A stretch of 64,000 nt of DNA from Urophycis tenuis (taxonomy: Eukaryota > Chordata > Actinopteri > Gadiformes > Phycidae), in assembly GCA_036785325.1 (NCBI GenBank), contig JAXIVH010000142.1, forward strand, positions 124,001 through 188,000. Direction: 5' to 3'. The notes beneath the pieces were generated by a model. That model did not search any database. It was not told the DNA's origin and saw nothing but the letters and a program-made list of their open reading frames with translations. This document shows, one piece after another, positions 46,021 through 57,717 of the stretch. Position 1 is the stretch's first letter, and every line of letters begins with the position of its first letter. The position numbers and the translations under genes were made by a program.

Positions 46021-46646
46021 GAATTGAAAAGTTGAAGGTATGTTTTTAGCTGCTGGGTAGACTTCAGTCAACCTGACGCAGTTTAGTCTGTGATCAACCA
46101 GACTGCTCGCGGATGGGCTCATTTTAAGCGGGGAAATCTAAGCTTTCCAACGGCGTATGGCAAGACTATATTGACTCATGGGTCGTTGAAATACTAAGCT
46201 AATTAATTTGTGTTCTGTAAGGAAAGATTGATGTTAATTGAAACGTTGAAGGTATGTTTTTAGCTGCTGGGTAGACTTCAGTCAACCTGACGCAGTTTAG
46301 TCTGTGATCAACCAGACTGCTCGCGGATGGGCTCATTTTAAGCGGGGAAATCTAAGCTTTCCAACGGCGTATGGCAAGACTATATTCACTAAAGGGTCGT
46401 TGAAATACTAAGCTAATTAATTTGTGTTCTGTAAGGAAAGATTGATGTTAATTGAAACGTTGAAGGTATGTCTTTAGCTGCTGTGTAGACTTCAGTCAAC
46501 CTGACGCAGATTTGTCTGTGAGCAACCAAATTGCTCGGAGATGGGCTCATTTTAAACGGGGAAATCTAAGCTTTCCAACGACGTATGGCATGACTATATT
46601 TGCCCATGGGTCGTCGAAATAATAAGCTGATTCATGTGTGTTCTGT
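46021..46646. repeat. 214-bp minisatellite array, unit 17 (3 monomers)
   Basis: Two inner-type monomers (GACTCATGG then CACTAAAGG) and the last-type monomer. Confidence 0.95.
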
Positions 46647-46833
46647 TGGCTGTGGAAAGAAAATAGCACACAAGTCATACCAAGTCACCTTTATTTTTCA
46701 GTGATAAACATTAATAAATAAACAGTATGGACATTGTATAAACAGTTGTATAAAAAGTGTAAACGGTATGAACAGTGTTCTTATAAAAGATATCAATATC
46801 AATACTGATCACGTGTGTATTTTATATTTCCAG

Positions 46834-47337
46834 GTTATTTGTTGATGAGCCAGAGCCTGTGACTCCCACCAACCGGCCCGTTCAGCCCACTGCGTTGTCG
46901 TCCTCCACCCGGCCGAAGCCTCCTGCGCCCACCCGCCTCCAGCCGAGGCCTCCTGCTGCGTCAGCCTGTGGCCCGCCCGCCCCCTGTGTCGGCAGCACCC
47001 ATACCGCTGGTCCTCCCCGCACAGCCACAGGCCCCCTCCGTCCTGCTTCGTGGGCCATCCTGCAGCTGTCTCTGCAGTCATCGTGTGTCAAAACCATTCA
47101 AACTTGTATATGGTAACATTTCAAAATGACACCAGCATAAATGAGGACCTTGCAATAGGTTGTGTGTTACATGACCCCCCTGGCATACAGCTGTATGTCT
47201 CTGTGAAGGTGGTTGTGAAGAACTGCATCCGGCTGAACAAGTACAAGTGCCGGTGAGGCAGCAACTCTCTCGAGGGGTTGCACGCCCACCTGGTTAACGC
47301 CGTCCCTTCACAGCGATGTGGGATCATGCCGTTCCAA
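46834..47337 (+). pseudogene. Cassette exon copy 18 (stop in 3' half)
   Basis: H-type with TGA, NAVPSQRCGIM beyond the stop; no private amino-acid change seen. Confidence 0.6.
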
Positions 47338-47347
47338 GTAAGTGATT

Positions 47348-47350
<3 letters not shown>

Positions 47351-47422
<72 letters not shown>

Positions 47423-47453
47423 GCGCATATATACACACACATATATATATATA
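47351..47453. repeat. CA/CG/TA alternating microsatellite, unit 18
   Basis: 103 bp; the second CA block and its TATA step are missing, so a single long CA run remains. Confidence 0.9.
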
Positions 47454-47637
47454 CTTAAACATAGCTGACCCTTTTTTTCCCCCTTCTCGGGGATTATGCT
47501 CCCAGTTTTGATCTCGGACGTCTGGTCACTTATAGCATATAATAATATTCTATTACTGTTAAGCCAACTATGAATAATAAAACAGGCCAAAACATGTGTC
47601 CTTTATCATAGCTACACGTATTACAAAAAAAACGCGT

Positions 47638-49547
47638 GAATTGAAAAGTTGAAGGTATGTTTTTAGCTGCTGGGTAGACTTCATTCAACCTGACGCAGTT
47701 TAGTCTGTGAGCAACCAAATTGCTCGCGGATGGGCTCATTTTAAGCGGGGAAATCTAAGGTTCCCAACGGCGTATGGCAAGACTATATTGAGTCATGGGT
47801 CGTTGAAATACTAAGCTAATTAATTTCTGTTCTTTATTGAAAGATTGATCTTAATTGAAACGTTGAAGGTATGTTTTTAGCTGCTGGGTAGACTTCAGTC
47901 AACCTGACGCAGTTTTGTCTGTGAGCAAGCAGACTGCTCGCGGATGGGCTCATTTTAAGCAAGGAAATCTAAGCTTTCCAACGGCGTATGGCTAGACTAT
48001 ATTGACTCATGGGTCGTTGAAATACTAAGCTAATTAATTTGTGTTCTGTAAGGAAAGATTGATGTTAATTGAAACGTTGAAGGTATGTTTTTAGCTGCTG
48101 GGTAGACTTCAGTCAACCTGACACAGTTTTGTCTCTGAGCAACCAAATTGCTTGGGGATGGGCTCATTATAAGCGGGGAAATCTAAGCTTTTCAACGGCG
48201 TATGGCAAGACTATATACACCAAAGGGCCTTTGAAATACTAAGCTAATTAATTTGTGTTCTGTAAGGAAAGATTGATGTTAATTGAAACGTTAAAGGTAT
48301 GTTTTTAGCTGCTGGGTAGACTTCATTCAACCTGACGCAGTTTAGTCTGTGATCAACCAGACTGCTCGCGGATGGGCTCATTTTAAGCGGGGAAATCTAA
48401 GCTTTCCAACGGCCTATGGCAAGACTATATTGACTCATGGGTCATTGAAATACTAAGCTAATTAATTTGTGTTCTGTAAGGAAAGATTGATGTTAATTGA
48501 AACGTTGAAGGTATGTTTTTAGCTGCTGGGTAGACTTCAGTCAACCTGACGCAGTTTAGTCTGTGATCAACCAGACTGCTCGCGGATGGGCTCATTTTAA
48601 GCGGGGAAATCTAAGCTTTTCAACGGCGTATGGCAAGACTATATTCACCCATGGCCCGTTGAAATACTAAGCTAATTAATTTGTGTTCTGTAAGGAAAGA
48701 TTGATGTCAATTGAAACGTTAAAGGTATGTTTTTAGCTGCTGGGTAGACTTCATTCAACCTGACGCAGTTTAGTCTGTGATCAACCAGACTGCTCGCGGA
48801 TGGGCTCATTTTAAGCGGGGAAATCTAAGCTTTCCAACGGCGTATGGCAAGACTATATTGACTCATGGGTCAATGAAATACTAAGCTAATTAATTTGTGG
48901 TCTGTAAGGAAAGATTGATGTTAATTGAAACGTTGAAGGTATGTTTTTAGCTGCTGGGTAGACTTCAGTCAACCTGACGCAGTTTAGTCTGTGATCAACC
49001 AGACTGCTCGCGGATGGGCTCATTTTAAGCGGGGAAATCTAAGCTTTCCAACGGCGTATGGCAAGACTATATTGACTCATGGGTCATTGAAATACTAAGC
49101 TAATTAATTTGTGGTCTGTAAGGAAAGATTGATGTTAATTGAAACGTTGAAGGTATGTTTTTAGCTGCTGGGTAGACTTCAGTCAACCTGACGCAGTTTA
49201 GTCTGTGATCAACCAGACTGCTCGAGGATGGGCTCATTTTAAGCGGGGAAATCTAAGCTTTCCAACGGCGTATGGCAAGACTATATTCACTAAAGGGTCG
49301 TTGAAATACTAAGCTAAATAATTTGTGTTCTGTAAGGAAAGATTGATGTTAATTGAAACGTTGAAGGTATGTCTTTAGCTGCTGTGTAGACTTCAGTCAA
49401 CCTGATGCAGATTTGTCTGTGAGCAACCAAATTGCTCGGAGATTGGCTCATTTTAAACGGGGAAATCTAAGCTTTCCAACGACGTATGGCATGACTATAT
49501 TTGCCCATGGGTCGTCGAAATAATAAGCTGATTCATGTGTGTTCTGT
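47638..49547. repeat. 214-bp minisatellite array, unit 18 (9 monomers)
   Basis: First-type start. It includes GACTATATACACC, CACCCATGGCCCG and two adjacent monomers with AATTTGTGGTCTG (about 48890 and 49104, one monomer apart), a recent single-monomer duplication. Confidence 0.95.
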
Positions 49548-49734
49548 TGGCTGTGGAAAGAAAATAGCACACAAGTCATACCAAGTCACCTTTATTTTTC
49601 AGTGATAAACATTAATAAATAAACAGTATGGACATTGTATAAACAGTTGTATAAAAAGTGTAAACGGTATGAACAGTGTTCTTATAAAAGATATCAATAT
49701 CAATACTGATCACGTGTGTATTTTATATTTCCAG

Positions 49735-50238
49735 GTTATTTGTTGATGAGCCAGAGCCTGTGACTCCCACCAACCGGCCCGTTCAGCCCACTGCGTTGTC
49801 GTCCTCCACCCGGCCGAAGCCTCCTGCGCCCACCCGCCTCCAGCCGAGGCCTCCTGCTGCGTCAGCCTGTGGCCCGCCCGCCCCCTGTGTCGGCAGCACC
49901 CATACCGCTGGTCCTCCCCGCACAGCCACAGGCCCCCTCCGTCCTGCTTCGTGGGCCATCCTGCAGCTGTCTCTGCAGTCATCGTGTGTCAAAACCATTC
50001 AAACTTGTATATGGTAACATTTCAAAATGACACCAGCATAAATGAGGACCTTGCAATAGGTTGTGTGTTACATGACCCCCCTGGCATACAGCTGTATGTC
50101 TCTGTGAAGGTGGTTGTGAAGAACTGCATCCGGCTGAACAAGTACAAGTGCCGGTGAGGCAGCAACTCTCTCGAGGGGTTGCACGCCCACCTGGTTAACG
50201 CCATCCCTTCACAGCGATGTGGGATCATGCCGTTCCAA
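49735..50238 (+). pseudogene. Cassette exon copy 19 (stop in 3' half)
   Basis: H-type with TGA and QRCGIM beyond it; matches copies 2, 6 and 11 in translation. Confidence 0.6.
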
Positions 50239-50248
50239 GTAAGTGATT

Positions 50249-50251
<3 letters not shown>

Positions 50252-50305
<54 letters not shown>

Positions 50306-50366
50306 GTGCGCATATATACACACACATACACACACTCGCATATATACACACACATATATATATATA
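50252..50366. repeat. CA/CG/TA alternating microsatellite, unit 19
   Basis: 115 bp with CGCGTGCGC and CATACA. Confidence 0.9.
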
Positions 50367-50550
50367 CTTAAACATAGCTGACCCTTTTTTTCCCCCTTCT
50401 CGGGGATTATGCTCCCAGTTTTGATCTCGGACGTCTGGTCACTTATAGCATATAATAATATTCTATTACTGTTAAGCCAACTATGAATAATAAAACAGGC
50501 CAAAACATGTGTCCTTTATCATAGCTACACGTATTACAAAAAAAACGCGT

Positions 50551-53102
50551 GAATTGAAAAGTTGAAGGTATGTTTTTAGCTGCTGGGTAGACTTCAGTCA
50601 ACCTGACGCAGTTTTGTCTTTGAGCAACCAAATTGCTCGGGGATGGGCTCATTTTAAGCGGGGAAATCTAAGGTTCCCAACGGCGTATGGCAAGATTATA
50701 TTGAGTCATGGGTCGTTGAAATACTAAGCTAATTAATTTCTGTTCTTTATTGAAAGATTGATCTTAATTGAAACGTTGAAGGTATGTTTTTAGCTGCTGG
50801 GTAGACTTCAGTCAACCTGACGCAGTTTTGTCTGTGAGCAAGCAGACTGCTCGCGGATGGCCTCATTTTAAGCGGGGAAATCTAAGCTTTCCAACGGCGT
50901 ATGGCAAGACTATATTGACTCATTGGTCGTTGAAATACTAAGCTAATTAATTTGTGATCTGTAAGGAAAGATTGATGTTAATTGAAACGTTGAAGGTATG
51001 TTTTTAGCTGCTGGGTAGACTTCAGTCAACCTGACACAGTTTTGTCTCTGAGCAACCAAATTGCTTGGGGATGGGCTCATTTTAAGCGGGGAAATCTAAG
51101 CTTTCCAACGGCGTATGGCAAGACTATATTGACTCATGGGTCGTTGAAATACTAAGATAATTAATTTGTGTTCTGTAAGGAAAGATTGATGTTAATTGAA
51201 ACGTTGAAGGTATGTTTTTAGCTGCTGGGTAGACTTCACTCAACCTGACACAGTTTTGTCTGTGATCAACCAGACTGCTGGCGGATGGGCTCATTTTAAG
51301 CAGGGAAATCTAAGCTTTTCAACGGCGTATGGTAAGACTATATTCACCAAAGGGCCATTGAAATACTAAGCTAATTAATTTGTGTTCTGTAAGGAAAGAT
51401 TGATGTCAATTGAAACGTTAAAGGTATGTTTTTAGCTGCTGGGTAGACTTCATTCAACCTGACGCAGTTTAGTCTGTGATCAACCAGACTGCTCGCGGAT
51501 GGGCTCATTTTAAGCGGGGAAATCTAAGCTTTCCAACGGCGTATGGAAAGACTATATTGACTCATGGGTCGTTGAAATACTAAGCTAATTAATTTGTGTT
51601 CTGTAAGGAAAGATTGATGTTAATTGAAACGTTGAAGGTATGTTTTTAGCTGCTGGGTAGACTTCAGTCAACCTGACGCAGTTTAGTCTGTGAGCAACCA
51701 AATTGCTCTGGGACGGGCTTATTATAAGCGGGGAAATCTAAGCTTTCCAACGGCGTATGGCAAGACTATATTCACCAAAGGGTCGTTGAAATACTAAGCT
51801 AATTAATTTGTGTTCTGTAAGGAAAGATTGATGTTAATTGAAACGTTAAAGGTATGTTTTTAGCTGCTGGGTAGACTTCATTCAACCTGACGCAGTTTAG
51901 TCTGTGATCAACCAGACTGCTCGCGGATGGGCTCATTTTAAGCGGGGAAATCTAAGCTTTCCAACGGCGTATGGCAAGACTATATTGACTCATGGGTCAT
52001 TGAAATACTAAGCTAATTAATTTGTGTTCTGTAAGGAAAGATTGATGTTAATTGAAACGTTGAAGGTATGTTTTTAGCTGCTGGGTAGACTTCAGTCAAC
52101 CTGACGCAGTTTAGTCTGTGATCAACCAGACTGCTCGCGGATGGGCTCATTTTAAGCGGGGAAATCTAAGCTTTCCAACGGCGTATGGAAAGAGTATATT
52201 GACTCATGGGTCGTTGAAATACTAAGCTAATTAATTTGTGTTCTGTAAGGAAAGATTGATGTTAATTGAAACGTTGAAGGTATGTTTTTAGCTGCTGGGT
52301 AGACTTCAGTCAACCTGACGCAGTTTAGTCTGTGATCAACCAGACTGCTCGAGGATGGGCTCATTTTAAGCGGGGAAATCTAAGCTTTCCAACGGCGTAT
52401 GGCAAGACTATATTCACTAAAGGGTCGTTGAAATACTAAGCTAATTAATTTGTGTTCTGTAAGGAAAGATTGATGTTAATTGAAACGTTGAAGGTATGTT
52501 TTTAGCTGCTGGGTAGACTTCAGTCAACCTGACGCAGTTTAGTCTGTGATCAACCAGACTGCTCGCGGATGGGCTCATTTTAAGCGGGGAAATCTAAGCT
52601 TTCCAACGGCGTATGGCAAGACTATATTGACTCATGGGTCGTTGAAATACTAAGCTAATTAATTTGTGTTCTGTAAGGAAAGATTGATGTTAATTGAAAC
52701 GTTGAAGGTATGTTTTTAGCTGCTGGGTAGACTTCAGTCAACCTGACGCAGTTTAGTCTGTGATCAACCAGACTGCTCGAGGATGGGCTCATTTTAAGCG
52801 GGGAAATCTAAGCTTTCCAACGTCGTATGGCAAGACTATATTCACTAAAGGGTCGTTGAAATACTAAGCTAATTAATTTGTGTTCTGTAAGGAAAGATTG
52901 ATGTTAATTGAAACGTTGAAGGTATGTCTTTAGCTGCTGTGTAGACTTCAGTCAACCTGACGCAGATTTGTCTGTGAGCAACCAGATTGCTCGGAGATGG
53001 GCTCATTTTAAACGGGGAAATCTAAGCTTTCCAACGACGTATGGCATGACTATATTTGCCCATGGGTCGTCGAAATAATAAGCTGATTCATGTGTGTTCT
53101 GT
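50551..53102. repeat. 214-bp minisatellite array, unit 19 (12 monomers)
   Basis: The TGCTCGAGGATGG variant recurs near 52347 and 52775, 428 bp apart, so a two-monomer block was duplicated. A private GGGACGGGCTTATTATAAG is found near 51712. Confidence 0.95.
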
Positions 53103-53289
53103 TGGCTGTGGAAAGAAAATAGCACACAAGTCATACCAAGTCACCTTTATTTTTCAGTGATAAACATTAATAAATAAACAGTATGGACATTGTATAAACA
53201 GTTGTATAAAAAGTGTAAACAGTATGAACAGTGTTCTTATAAAAGATATCAATATCAATACTGATCACGTGTGTATTTTATATTTCCAG

Positions 53290-53749
53290 GTTATTTGTTG
53301 ATGAGCCAGAGCCTGTGACTCCCACCAACCGGCCCGTTCAGCCCACTGCGTTGTCGTCCTCCACCCGGCCGAAGCCTCCTGCGCCCGCCCGCCCCCTGTG
53401 TCGGCAGCACCCATACCGCTGGTCCTCCCCGCACAGCCACAGGCCCCCTCCGTCCTGCTTCGTGGGCCATCCTGCAGCTGTCTCTGCAGTCATCGTGTGT
53501 CAAAACCATTCAAACTTGTATATGGTAACATTTCAAAATGACACCAGCATAAATGAGGACCTTGCAATAGGTTGTGTGTTACATGACCCCCCTGGCATAC
53601 AGCTGTATGTCTCTGTGAAGGTGGTTGTGAAGAACTGCATCCGGCTGAACAAGTACAAGTGCCGGTGAGGCAGCAACTCTCTCGAGGGGTTGCACGCCCA
53701 CCTGGTTAACGCCATCCCTTCACAGCGATGTGGGATCATGCCGTTCCAA
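53290..53749 (+). pseudogene. Cassette exon copy 20 with 44-bp deletion that fuses both frames
   Basis: A 44-bp deletion in the Pro-rich half (after CCTCCTGCGCCC) shifts the frame so that the exon reads continuously from the acceptor through the Pro-rich part, then PPPSCFVGHPAAVSAVIVCQN, to the TGA after NKYKCR at 53666-53671. It is the only copy in which both halves share one frame. H-type. The sequence beyond the TGA matches other copies to the donor at 53749. Confidence 0.6.
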
Positions 53750-53759
53750 GTAAGTGATT

Positions 53760-53762
<3 letters not shown>

Positions 53763-53815
<53 letters not shown>

Positions 53816-53873
53816 TATATACACACACACACACGCATATATACACACACATATATATATATACTTAAACATA
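53763..53873. repeat. CA/CG/TA alternating microsatellite, unit 20
   Basis: 111 bp with a single CG. Confidence 0.9.
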
Positions 53874-54047
53874 GCTGACCCTTTTTTTCCCCCTTCTCGG
53901 GGATTATGCTCCCAGTTTTGATCTCGGACGTCTGGTCACTTATAGCATATAATAATATTCTATTACTGTTAAGCCAACTATGAATAATAAAACAGGCCAA
54001 AACATGTGTCCTTTATCATAGCTACACGTGTTACAAAAAAAACGCGT

Positions 54048-54172
54048 GCATTGAAAAGTTGAAGGTATGTTTTTAGCTGCTGGGTAGACTTCAGTCAACC
54101 TGACGCAGTTTTGTCTCTGAGCAACCAAATTGCTTGGGGATGGGCTCATTATAAGCGGGGAAATCTAAGCTT
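54048..54172. repeat. Truncated 214-bp monomer at array end
   Basis: Opens GCATTGAAAAGTTG and is cut at CTAAGCTT, about 125 bp into the monomer, where the 2.78-kb family begins with GATATTGGCGAG. Confidence 0.9.
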
Positions 54173-54349
54173 GATATTGGCGAGTGCAACTGCCTTTGAT
54201 CCCCTATTCAACAACCGAGTCGTTGGATGAGGTGGGGGGGGGGTCATCGAGATAACTCTAACGAACCTAACCGAGCCAGGGCCATCGAAAGAACGGGCTC
54301 TCTACACAACCCATTTATATTACCTTACCAACTGTTATTCACAAAACGA

Positions 54350-54363
54350 CCACTAGATGGAGG
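54350..54363 (+). promoter_or_regulatory. CTCF-like motif S1a
   Basis: CCACTAGATGGAGG, a close match to the CTCF core CCASYAGRKGGCR except A for C near the end. It lies in a module of about 100 bp repeated at 54666. The match is by eye only. Confidence 0.4.
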
Positions 54364-54452
54364 CGATGGACCACCACTGAAGAATCAAAAGAAGGCAACC
54401 AGCCTTTAACACAAAGACTAAAAACTCACTTCAGCTGTGATCCTCTTTATCT

Positions 54453-54600
54453 AAATAAATAAATAAACAAAAATGAATAAATAAATAGACTAAATAAATA
54501 TACAAATATAAATAAATAAATTAAATATAGATTACCTTACCAACTATTGCAATTACCTATTATTATTGTTATTATTATTATTACTTACCTATTAATGCAA
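54453..54600. repeat. AAAT / ATT simple repeats
   Basis: AAATAAATAAAT runs at about 54453-54520, then ATT triplets near 54560-54585. Present in S2 and S3 with small length changes. Confidence 0.7.
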
Positions 54601-54665
54601 TTTCCCAACCTGGAAACAATAGAGTATTTCTATTTCTATTTCTATAACTCGTCTTCACAAAACGA

Positions 54666-54679
54666 CCACTAGGTGGAGA
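54666..54679 (+). promoter_or_regulatory. CTCF-like motif S1b
   Basis: CCACTAGGTGGAGA in the second copy of the module (GACCACTAG to CAGCTGTGA), 316 bp from the first. Confidence 0.4.
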
Positions 54680-54941
54680 CGACGCACCACCAGCGAGGAA
54701 TCAAAAGAGGAGGAACAACCTTGAATACAAAGATTAAAACCCACTCCAGCTGTGAGTCTCTCGATGTATTTATTTACTAAAAAAAAATATATTAAATATA
54801 TATACTCCTCCCATCTCTTCTCCCCTGTCTTCCCTCATGGAAATGAGGGAGTTGGGGGAGATAGAGTGTACTAGCCCGATCCGGCGGGGGTGAGTTCAGT
54901 CCATACAGACTGTCTCACCTTGACTCTACCTTCCTCAATCT

Positions 54942-55872
54942 CTAGCTCTAACTCTAACCCTAGGGATAACCTCAACCCCAACCCTAACCATAGGCCTAAC
55001 CTTAGCCCTAACCCTAACTCAACCCTAACACTAACCCTTACCTTGGCCCTAATCTTAACACTAACCTCAACCCCTAACCTTAGCCTTAACACTAACCCTA
55101 ACCCCTACTCTAATTCTAACCCTAACCCCTACTCTAACTCTAACCCTAAGCCTACCCTAACCTCCAACACTAACCCTACCCTAACTCTAACGCTAACCCT
55201 AACTCTAACCTTTGCCCTAACTTTAGCCCTAACCCTAGCCTCAGCCATAACCCTAACCCTAACCTTAGCCCTAACCCTAACCTTAACCCTAACCCTAACC
55301 TTGGCCCTAACCTTAACACTAACCTCAAACCTAACCTTAACCCTAACCTCAGCCATAACCCTAACCCTAACCTTAGCCCTAACCCTAATTCTAGCCCTAA
55401 CCCTAATCTTAACCATAACCTTAACCCTAACCTTGGCCCTAACACTTAACCTAACCTTATCCATAACACTAACCCTAACCTCAACCCTAACCTTAACCCC
55501 AATCTCAGCCGTAACCCCAACCCTAACCTTATCCCTAACCTTAAACCTAACCCTAACCTCAGCCCTAACCTTAACCCTAACCTCAGCCCTCATCTTAACC
55601 CTAACCCCTAACCCCTAACCTCTAACCCTAACCCTAACCTTACCCTAACCGTAACGCTAACCCTAACCCTTACTCTAACCTTAGCCCTAACCTTAGCCCT
55701 AACCGTAACCCTAACCTTAACCCTAACCTTAACCCTAAACCGTAACCTTATACCTAACCCTAACCTCAGCCCTAACCTTAACCCTAACCGCAACCCCTCC
55801 CATTTACTTCAAACCTAACGTTAAGGTTAACTGCTAACTCTACCCCTAAATCTACCCTAACCTTAACCTACA
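54942..55872. repeat. Degenerate CCCTAA (telomere-like) block S1
   Basis: About 0.93 kb of CCCTAA and variants CCTTAA, CCTCAGC, CCTTAGC, CCTTGGC, CTCTAA. Higher-order phrases recur, for example CCTCAGCCATAACCCTAA near 55227 and 55345. The C-rich strand is on +. The long open frames (Leu-Thr-rich on +, Val-Arg-rich on -) come from the 6-bp period. Confidence 0.95.
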
Positions 55873-56064
55873 CTTGACATATTGGAGGAAGAAGACAATT
55901 ACCCAGCATGCATTTCATCCGGAAAACTTTTCACAAAAAAACCCATTACCGAAGTACCTACGGCGAGAATAGACTACCCCAAGAAATTGTTGTTTTGGGT
56001 GAGGAAAGTAAGCCATTGAGTCTTCTCTAAGGTCAACTTCCTACACAATCTCTGTAGTCGCGCG
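55873..56064. other. Unique segment between telomeric and GC-rich blocks, S1
   Basis: No gene or known repeat recognised. Strongly conserved between all four units; S3 differs by a few bases (AAAAAAAACC and ACCAAAG near 61480-61500). Confidence 0.5.
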
Positions 56065-56400
56065 GTGTATGGGGCACAGGAATTGTTATTAACAGGCTGT
56101 TCGGCATGGGGTCCTGGAGGGGCCAGGGAGGCAGTGCTTAGTCGCGGCTGGCCTTGGCCTTTCCTACCCTGGGACCGACTGGGAAGGCACCGCTGGTCGG
56201 GGCTGGTCTTGGTCTTTCCTAGGTCTGGACACCCATCGCTGAGGATAGCTGCATTGGGGGACCGTGGAGGCAGTGCTTTGTCACGGCTGGCCTCGGTCCT
56301 TCGTGACCCCAGTTTTCTGCTAGTTCATCTGGACCCAACAGAGGACAAGAACCAAACTCCGGCCCTGATTGGCCAAACCAGGGCTACCTAGCGGTGTTAA
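56065..56400. repeat. GC-rich block with three degenerate 70-80-bp repeats, S1
   Basis: GAGGCAGTGCTTAGTCGCGG, GAAGGCACCGCTGGTCGGGG and GAGGCAGTGCTTTGTCACGG head three related modules, each followed by CTGGCCTTGGCCTTTCC-like sequence. A 108-codon frame is open in all copies, but it has no ATG and no recognisable domain, and the repeat structure explains it. Confidence 0.65.
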
Positions 56401-56958
56401 CAACTGGTTTGTGCTGGTCAGGGGGTAAGTATGTGCCCCCTCCTCTCCATAACCAAAACAATGTATCCTAAAAAGCGTTTTACTTACCTTTACTTACCTC
56501 GACGTTACCTCAACAAATGATCACTCCTAAAAAAGCTTAAACCCAATACCAATTCCATTTCGGAAACGACACACCTTGAGAATTGATCACTCTCGGGGGG
56601 GCCTCCCTTGGGTGAGGGTGTATAGTGACAATGGCCAGAAACACCCTATGATCCCAGGGTCCACTACTGATGACGTGTCCTAATATTTCGATAGCACGTT
56701 TATACTCAAATAGAAATGGAAAAGAAAAGTCTCACTCCAGCTGTGACTCGTCTTTATTCAAATAAGTAAATATACCAATGCATTGGAAGTACCTTCAATC
56801 AAACTAGATTGACCTTCATCTTGGAACAAAGAAAACCTTTGGGAAAAGGAAAAACAAGTCTATATCTCCAAATCAGCGGTTATATCACAACAAGACAGAT
56901 AACCATTTCGTTTTACTTCATTCTTGGTAATATGGGAAAAGAGAGCTGCGGATGACTA
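56401..56958. other. A/T-rich end of S1
   Basis: Contains a G7 run (56595-56601), CTCACTCCAGCTGTGACTCG (a third partial copy of the module tail seen near 54430 and 54745) and A-rich DNA. No gene seen. Confidence 0.5.
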
Positions 56959-57134
56959 GATATTGGCGAGTGCAACTGCCTTTGATCCCCTATTCAACTA
57001 CCGAGTCGTTGGATGAGGTGGGGGGGGGTCATCGAGATAACTCTAACGAACCTAACCGAGCCAGGGCCATCGAAAGAACGGGCTCTCTACACAACCCATT
57101 TATATTACCTTACCAACTGTTATTCACAAAACGA

Positions 57135-57148
57135 CCACTAGATGGAGG
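57135..57148 (+). promoter_or_regulatory. CTCF-like motif S2a
   Basis: Same 14 bases as S1a. Confidence 0.4.
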
Positions 57149-57441
57149 CGATGGACCACCACTGAAGAATCAAAAGAAGGCAACCAGCCTTTAACACAAA
57201 GACTAAAAACTCACTCCAGCTGTGATCCTCTTTATCTAAATAAATAAATAAACAAAAATGAATAAATAAATAGACTAAATAAATATACAAATATAAATAA
57301 ATAAATTAAATATAGATTACCTTACCAACTATTGCAATTACCTATTATTATTATTATTACTTACCTATTAATGCAATTTCCCAACCTGGGAACAATAGAG
57401 TATTTCTATTTCTATTTCTATAACTCTTCTTCACAAAACGA

Positions 57442-57455
57442 CCACTAGGTGGAGA
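57442..57455 (+). promoter_or_regulatory. CTCF-like motif S2b
   Basis: Same 14 bases as S1b, 307 bp from S2a because of a shorter ATT run. Confidence 0.4.
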
Positions 57456-57717
57456 CGACGCACCACCAGCGAGGAATCAAAAGAGGAGGAACAACCTTGA
57501 ATACAAAGATTAAAACCCACTCCAGCGGTGAGTCTCTCGATGTATTTATTTACTAAAAAAATATATATTAAATATATATACTCCTCCCATCTCTTCTCCC
57601 CTGTCTTCCCTCATGGAAATGAGGGAGTTGGGGGAGATAGAGTGTACTAGCCCGATCCAGCGGGGGTGAGTTCAGTCCATACAGACTGTCTCACCTTGAC
57701 TCTACCTTCCTCAATCT

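Larger units (their letters stand above)
54173..56958. repeat. 2.78-kb subtelomere-type repeat, unit S1
   Basis: Starts GATATTGGCGAGTGC and runs 2786 bp to the next GATATTGGCGAG. Order: G-run (54234-54243), two copies of an AACGACCACTAG module, AAAT-rich DNA, a CCTCATGGAAATGAGGG hairpin at 54832-54848, a degenerate telomeric block, a short unique segment, a GC-rich block and an A/T-rich end. No convincing gene. Confidence 0.9.

Noticed and set aside
54890..55618. 242-codon Leu-Thr-rich frame and 154-codon Val-Arg-rich antisense frame, conserved in all units
   Set aside because: Pure by-product of a degenerate 6-bp telomeric repeat; conserved because the whole unit is duplicated.
56065..56391. 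108-codon frame in the GC-rich block
   Set aside because: It has no ATG start, no domain, internal DNA repeats explain it, and only whole-unit conservation supports it.
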